From Mycobacteriaceae bacterium (GTDB lineage: Bacteria > Actinomycetota > Actinomycetes > Mycobacteriales > Mycobacteriaceae), in the NCBI GenBank assembly GCA_019242135.1, contig JAFAWC010000089.1, positions 1 through 6,879 of the forward strand: DNA of 6,879 bases, given 5' to 3'. A program made the position numbers and the translations under genes. Below, one piece after another: positions 5,607 to 6,879 of the stretch. Each line of letters starts with the position of its first letter. The first letter of the stretch is position 1. The notes under the pieces were generated by a model, which did not search any database, was not told the origin of the DNA, and saw nothing but the letters and a program-made list of their open reading frames with translations.

Positions 5607-5668
5607 GGAATCACTCCCGCGTCGATAACGTTGGGCTGAGTATAGCTACATTTACCTAGGAGGTTCTC
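5607..5668. promoter_or_regulatory. Shared divergent promoter region, HxlR regulator / thiolase
   Basis: These 62 bases separate the two divergent start codons. On the minus strand TATACT (5644-5639) is a good -10 candidate for the regulator. On the plus strand TATAGC (5641-5646) is a weaker -10 candidate for the thiolase. No clear -35 elements are visible. The two candidates overlap, so one bound HxlR dimer here could control both genes. The AT-rich stretch 5639-5656 is the most likely operator, but I see no strong inverted repeat. Confidence 0.4.
5658..5663 (+). promoter_or_regulatory. Strong Shine-Dalgarno of the thiolase
   Basis: AGGAGG lies five bases before ATG 5669. It is a near-perfect ribosome binding site and fixes the thiolase start; it is much stronger than the sites of the minus-strand genes in this window. 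Confidence 0.85.
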
Positions 5669-6865
5669 ATGACCGGCTCAGCCGGACGCGACGCGGTCAT
5701 CGTCGGTGCCGTCCGCACCCCCATCGGCAAGGGCAAACCCGGCGGAGCGCTGCACAGCGTACATCCCACGGACCTGCTCGCCCACAGTCTGCGCGCGCTG
5801 GTGGAGCGCACCGGCGTCGATTCCGCACGGATCGACGACGTCATCGCCGGCGCGGTAACGCAGGCCGGCGACCAGTCCGTCAACATTGCCCGCAACGCCG
5901 TCCTGGCCGCCGGATTCCCGGAGTCGGTGCCCGGGACGACCGTGGACCGCCAGTGCGGAAGCAGCCAGCAGGCCCTGCATTTCGCAGCCCAAGGTGTGAT
6001 CGCCGGGGCCTACGACATTGTTGTGGCAGCGGGTGTGGAGTCGATGTCGCGCGTTCCGATGGGTTCGTCGATCCTGCCGGGCACCAACCCGTTCGGTGAG
6101 GCTTTCGCTCAGCGCTATTCCGAAGGTCTGGTGCCGCAGGGCATCAGCGCCGAGTTGATCGCGGCGAAGTGGGGGCTGTCCCGGTTGCAACTCGACGAGT
6201 TCTCCGCGCACAGCCACGAAAAGGCGGCGCACGCGACCAAGGATGGCCTGTTTGACAACGAACTCGTGCCGATCGCGGGCCTGAGCACCGACGAGATCAT
6301 CAGGCCGGGCACCACGGTGGACACTCTGGCTGCGCTGCGGCCGGCGTTCTACAACGAGGCGTACACCGCGCGCTTTCCCCAAATCAACTGGGAGATCACG
6401 GCGGGCAACTCCTCGCCGCTGTCGGACGGCAGCGCCGCGGTGCTCATCACCACCAGCGAGACCGCCACGGCAATGGGGCTGCGGCCACTGGCCCGTATTC
6501 ATTCGATGACCGTGGTCGGCTCCGATCCGCTCTACATGCTGACCGGCGTCATCCCCGCGACCGAAAAGGTGCTGCAACGCGCCGGATTGACGCTGTCAGA
6601 CATCGACTTGTTCGAGGTGAACGAGGCGTTCGCGCCGGTCGTGCTCGCCTGGGCCAGTAACGTGAATGAGGCGCATGGCGACGTCCTGGCTCGCACCAAC
6701 GTCAACGGCGGCGCGATCGCCATCGGACACCCGCTGGGCGCCAGCGGTGCCCGCATCATGACCACCCTCGTCAACGCGCTCGAACAGCGCGGCGGCCGCT
6801 ACGGCCTGCAAACGATGTGCGAGGGCGGTGGCATGGCTAATGCGACGATCATCGAGCGGCTCTAA
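5669..6865 (+). CDS. Thiolase (acetyl-CoA C-acyltransferase, FadA type)
   Basis: A complete 398-residue protein, the usual length for a thiolase, starting at ATG 5669 behind AGGAGG. It should cleave 3-oxoacyl-CoA with CoA to acetyl-CoA and a shortened acyl-CoA, the last step of beta-oxidation; biosynthetic acetoacetyl-CoA formation is possible. All catalytic landmarks are present: nucleophile Cys96 in TVDRQCGSSQQA, the NEAF motif at 318-321, His354 in GGAIAIGHPLGASGA, and the acid/base Cys384 in QTMCEGGGMANATIIERL. The N-terminal thiolase domain spans about 8-270 and the C-terminal domain about 280-398. The sequence resembles mycobacterial FadA proteins (the FadA6 group came to mind), but I cannot assign a specific paralogue or substrate. 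No signal or membrane segment is present; it is cytoplasmic. The divergent HxlR gene suggests inducible control. The stop TAA is at 6863-6865. Confidence 0.95.
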   Translation: MTGSAGRDAVIVGAVRTPIGKGKPGGALHSVHPTDLLAHSLRALVERTGVDSARIDDVIAGAVTQAGDQSVNIARNAVLAAGFPESVPGTTVDRQCGSSQQALHFAAQGVIAGAYDIVVAAGVESMSRVPMGSSILPGTNPFGEAFAQRYSEGLVPQGISAELIAAKWGLSRLQLDEFSAHSHEKAAHATKDGLFDNELVPIAGLSTDEIIRPGTTVDTLAALRPAFYNEAYTARFPQINWEITAGNSSPLSDGSAAVLITTSETATAMGLRPLARIHSMTVVGSDPLYMLTGVIPATEKVLQRAGLTLSDIDLFEVNEAFAPVVLAWASNVNEAHGDVLARTNVNGGAIAIGHPLGASGARIMTTLVNALEQRGGRYGLQTMCEGGGMANATIIERL

Positions 6866-6878
6866 CGCGAAATAGCGT
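6865..6878. other. Short dyad after thiolase stop
   Basis: ACGC and GCGT face each other around a six-base gap directly after the stop codon. It could be the start of a terminator stem, but the window ends here and four pairs are too few to call one. Confidence 0.15.
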
Positions 6879-6879
6879 G

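Noticed and set aside
5678..6577. A 299-codon minus-strand open frame opposite the thiolase.
   Set aside because: Antisense to a complete thiolase with all catalytic motifs; the composition (Arg, His, Gly) and lack of a family match mark it as a shadow.
6865..6878. Terminator after the thiolase.
   Set aside because: Only four base pairs are visible before the window ends and there is no T-run, so it is listed only as a short dyad.
1..6879. CRISPR array, tRNA or rRNA gene.
   Set aside because: No regularly spaced repeat series and no cloverleaf or rRNA-like sequence was seen on either strand; in particular the 22-base core is not part of a visible tRNA gene.

Overview
The window looks like a chromosomal segment of a Mycobacterium or close relative. 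It is GC-rich, and it carries a close relative of the M. tuberculosis 'long conserved protein' Rv2566 (transglutaminase plus DUF2126) followed by the first 47 codons of what looks like its usual downstream partner (Rv2567-like). It also has an HxlR-type regulator and a FadA-type thiolase. All family names come from reading the sequence and from memory; no search was run.

Layout, right to left on the minus strand: an HxlR regulator (5070-5606), a small exported protein with a possible lipobox (4740-5003), the 1101-residue transglutaminase/DUF2126 protein (1375-4680), then, after a 1.2 kb interruption, the partial ATP-grasp/alpha-E-type gene (1-141) leaving the left edge. On the plus strand a complete thiolase (5669-6865) is divergent from the regulator across a 62-base shared promoter region.

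The most interesting part is the interruption. An exact 22-base direct repeat lies at 135-156 and 1369-1390. The right copy contains the stop codon of the DUF2126 gene and the left copy contains the start codon of the next gene. Removing one repeat copy plus the DNA between them would rejoin the genes as a TAATG stop/start overlap. The 1,212 bases between the repeats have lower GC, carry a decayed C-terminal piece of a phage-type tyrosine integrase ending 8 bases before the right repeat, and hold one plausible 92-codon cargo gene on the minus strand (438-716). This fits a small or internally deleted integrative element flanked by attL and attR, whose attachment core sits on the coupling junction of a conserved operon, so that both proteins are preserved but the genes are separated. 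A second, more decayed integrase-tail-like segment followed by a core-like sequence at the left end hints at two related elements once in tandem.

How the genes may work together: the transglutaminase/DUF2126 protein and the ATP-grasp/alpha-E protein belong to a conserved bacterial set predicted to make and process unusual amide (peptide-like) linkages. The HxlR regulator probably controls itself and/or the divergent thiolase, which would carry out the thiolytic step of a beta-oxidation-like pathway. The small exported protein has no assigned function.
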